A DNA stretch of 64,000 bases, taken from contig NC_090773.1 of assembly GCF_001761485.1 (NCBI RefSeq), positions 2,976,001-3,040,000 of the forward strand, read 5' to 3'. Below the pieces are notes generated by a model. It was not told where the DNA came from. It saw nothing but the letters and a program-made list of their open reading frames with translations, and did no database searches. The position numbers and the translations under genes are program-made. The stretch's first letter is position 1; every line of letters begins with the position of its first letter. This DNA comes from Yarrowia lipolytica. Lineage: Eukaryota > Ascomycota > Dipodascomycetes > Dipodascales. Below are positions 62,514-64,000 of this stretch, in pieces.

Positions 62514-63065
62514 TCAAGGTTCTTCCAGGGCTGTCCCGTGCATAAAGGAGGGCTTGGCAACATACTGCTCACAGATCGTCAGGGACGCCCTATAGGAGAT
62601 CTTCTTAATAACAATCTGCACCAGATACGTGGGAACAAAGACCTTTTGCTAAGAACCTGGACAAAGATAACCATGCCCACCTTACCGACAGCCACAATCT
62701 CCAAAGACATCAAGCGGACATCCTGGCTATCGGTATCTGGGCTAGTACCACCAGCAACTTCGTCAACATGGTTATCAATTCGGGGACCAGATGCGATCAC
62801 GGCAACCGTTTTGGTTGAAGGCGACATATTGGCTTACAGGATGACTCAACGAAGTGGGTGCCGTTATCACGGAGAAAACCTGGTATGGGTACAGCAGCTT
62901 GTTTTCGGTTTGGCCAAGGAGCATGCCTGACACTGATTGTTTATTGCTAGTCGCGACAAGAACGGCAACGCATTGTCCTTTGTCAGGGGAACTGGTGGAC
63001 ACAAAGTCTCCTCTTCTACTTATTATCAGCAGGGAGACGACTTCCCCAAAAGGAGTTGAAAACAT
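62514..63065 (-). pseudogene. Coding-like minus-strand region split over several frames, unrecognised
   Basis: Three overlapping minus frames have protein-like sequence: 63065-62775 (MFSTPFGEVVSLLIISRRG...), 62827-62579 (MSPSTKTVAVIASGPRIDN...) and about 62650-62514 (VFVPTYLVQIVIKKIS, ending at TGA). Each ends soon after the next begins, as in a gene that has lost its frame, or one with introns I cannot place (GTAAGG and GTGAGT words occur, but no CTAAC-N-CAG acceptor). I recognise no family. It could equally be chance. Confidence 0.35.
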
Positions 63066-63715
63066 AAAATTATTGTCCTTCAGTCAGCCAGTGGTGCTAC
63101 CCAAAGTTGGTTTTCCATATTGACTCAGTGATGATTTCATTTCGCACATATTTGCCGGACCAATACGAGGCTAACAAAGTTGAATGCGAACACATGTCAT
63201 AAATGGGTTGCTTATCTGACTTACATGACTTACATGGAGTCGCCATCAATCTTCAACTCTACGTATTTCAGAACATGGGACCCACAAACAAGGTTTCTTG
63301 GCGCCCATCATATGTGCATAGCCGAGAGAAAGACGTTGACTAAAAGTGCAGTCACGTGTTCTAATGAGTTAGAGAGGAGAGAAGAGTTTATGGAAATCCG
63401 GTAGCCAGAAACCCCTTTTTGTAACGCTTGCTCTACTACCCCAGTTATCTTCAAGAGTCTACTGAAGTTATGTTTTTCTCCAAAATATCATCTCGATGTC
63501 CCACACCTATCCAAATGCTACTGGACCACGCAGATACGCCGTATGAGCCCAGGAGACCTAGCTTGGGTCTCACAATGAGCGGTTGCTACACCGTATGCAC
63601 TTATTATTGAAAATATAAGTATAGTACAGTGTGCTGATGCTTCCACTGCTTCTTTTTCAACCCATGCCGCATCTACAGGACGAAGAACTCAGACAACAAT
63701 ACTCAATCTTCTGAC
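63066..63715. other. Intergenic upstream of the 62-codon ORF
   Basis: No gene seen. CACGTG-like GTCACGTGTT at 63351 and TATAAGTATAGTACAG at 63616 may belong to a promoter for the small ORF. Confidence 0.45.
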
Positions 63716-63904
63716 ATGGACACTCGAATCGACAAATTGACCGCCATTGTCGAGCAATTAGTGTCCCACAAAGAGCAGGAATCGAAGTCCTTTGAGAAAC
63801 TGCTGGTGGACGTCTTGCGGATCCCGTCCTGGACCACCCAGACGTTCTTCACTATCGGGCTCTTTATTTCCGCCTGGGCGTTTCTTGCTGCCAACCAATG
63901 CTAG
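63716..63904 (+). CDS. Small tail-anchored protein candidate (62 aa)
   Basis: ATG at 63716, TAG at 63902. Residues 1-35 form a charged amphipathic or coiled-coil-like helix (RIDKLTAIVEQLVSHKEQESKSFEKLL minus its ends). Residues 41-59 are one hydrophobic span (TTQTFFTIGLFISAWAFLA) followed by NQC. This architecture is that of a small tail-anchored membrane protein. I do not recognise a family. The length is normal for such proteins, and a TATA-like TATAAGTATAG lies 100 bp upstream. It may also be one exon of a longer gene. Confidence 0.5.
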   Translation: MDTRIDKLTAIVEQLVSHKEQESKSFEKLLVDVLRIPSWTTQTFFTIGLFISAWAFLAANQC

Positions 63905-64000
63905 CGGGTTTGCGAGAGTGGTAATACTGAAACCTCTGGTATTTGGATGTAACAAAAACTGTGCTGTTGCTGTTTTTTATGCCTGGTCATGTCATGTCGT

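Noticed and set aside
62259-62930. 223-codon plus-strand open frame downstream of SEC7
   Set aside because: No motif, and its ATG region overlaps repeats; the minus-strand frames look more protein-like. Not certain.
1-64000. CRISPR arrays, insertion sequences, LTR or LINE copies, 5S rRNA
   Set aside because: Looked for repeats with spacers, terminal repeats, reverse-transcriptase motifs and 5S sequence; none recognised.

Overview
The window is nuclear DNA of a budding yeast and very probably comes from Yarrowia lipolytica or a close relative. Four lines of evidence support this. (1) Introns start GTGAGT and end with a branch site fused to the acceptor (CTAAC-N-CAG); examples are seen at 24.7, 34.6, 40.4, 48.8 and 56.3 kb. 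(2) Arg is written mostly as CGA, and CTG sits at conserved Leu positions, so this is not a CUG-Ser yeast. (3) The gene set includes a respiratory complex I subunit and eIF3k, both missing from Saccharomyces. (4) Intergenic DNA is rich in ACAAGTAC and GTACAGTAC words.

Layout: a questin-oxidase-like gene runs off the left edge (minus). It is followed by about 3.4 kb without a recognisable gene and an intron-bearing tRNA-Val(CAC). DBP7 (rRNA helicase) and mL59/MRPL25 lie on the minus strand. After 5.8 kb of gene-poor DNA come an unknown 612-aa protein (+), an unknown acidic and lysine-rich protein (-), an EDC1/2-like protein with a PNRC decapping motif (+), eIF3k (-), a two-exon NDUFB2-type complex I subunit (+) and the P5B ATPase YPK9 (-). 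A second gene-poor stretch of 3.9 kb leads to SNF2 (+, spliced). Then follow an M1 aminopeptidase of the APE2/AAP1 type (+, 14-nt first exon), HEM14 (+), GOS1 (-), MSL1/U2B'' (+), ATG10 (-, spliced), SDH2 (+), a diacylglycerol-lipase-type lipase (+), SND2/TMEM208 (-), SEC7 (+, probable 5'UTR intron), a coding-like but broken-looking minus region, and a small tail-anchored ORF (+).

The genes are mostly housekeeping and there is no operon logic. Several pairs are head to head and share short intergenic regions: eIF3k/NDUFB2, GOS1/MSL1, ATG10/SDH2 and SND2/SEC7. Functions cover ribosome biogenesis and translation (DBP7, mL59, eIF3k), mRNA processing and decay (MSL1, EDC-like), mitochondrial respiration and haem synthesis (NDUFB2, SDH2, HEM14), membrane traffic (GOS1, SEC7, SND2, ATG10) and chromatin (SNF2).

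I found no CRISPR array, no insertion sequence, no recognisable retroelement and no clear novel multi-gene system. The observations most worth checking are the short spliced genes (ATG10, NDUFB2-like, the APE2 microexon), the GAGC-rich 5' ends shared by two introns, the EDC-like protein with its duplicated acidic motif, and the unknown 612-aa protein.
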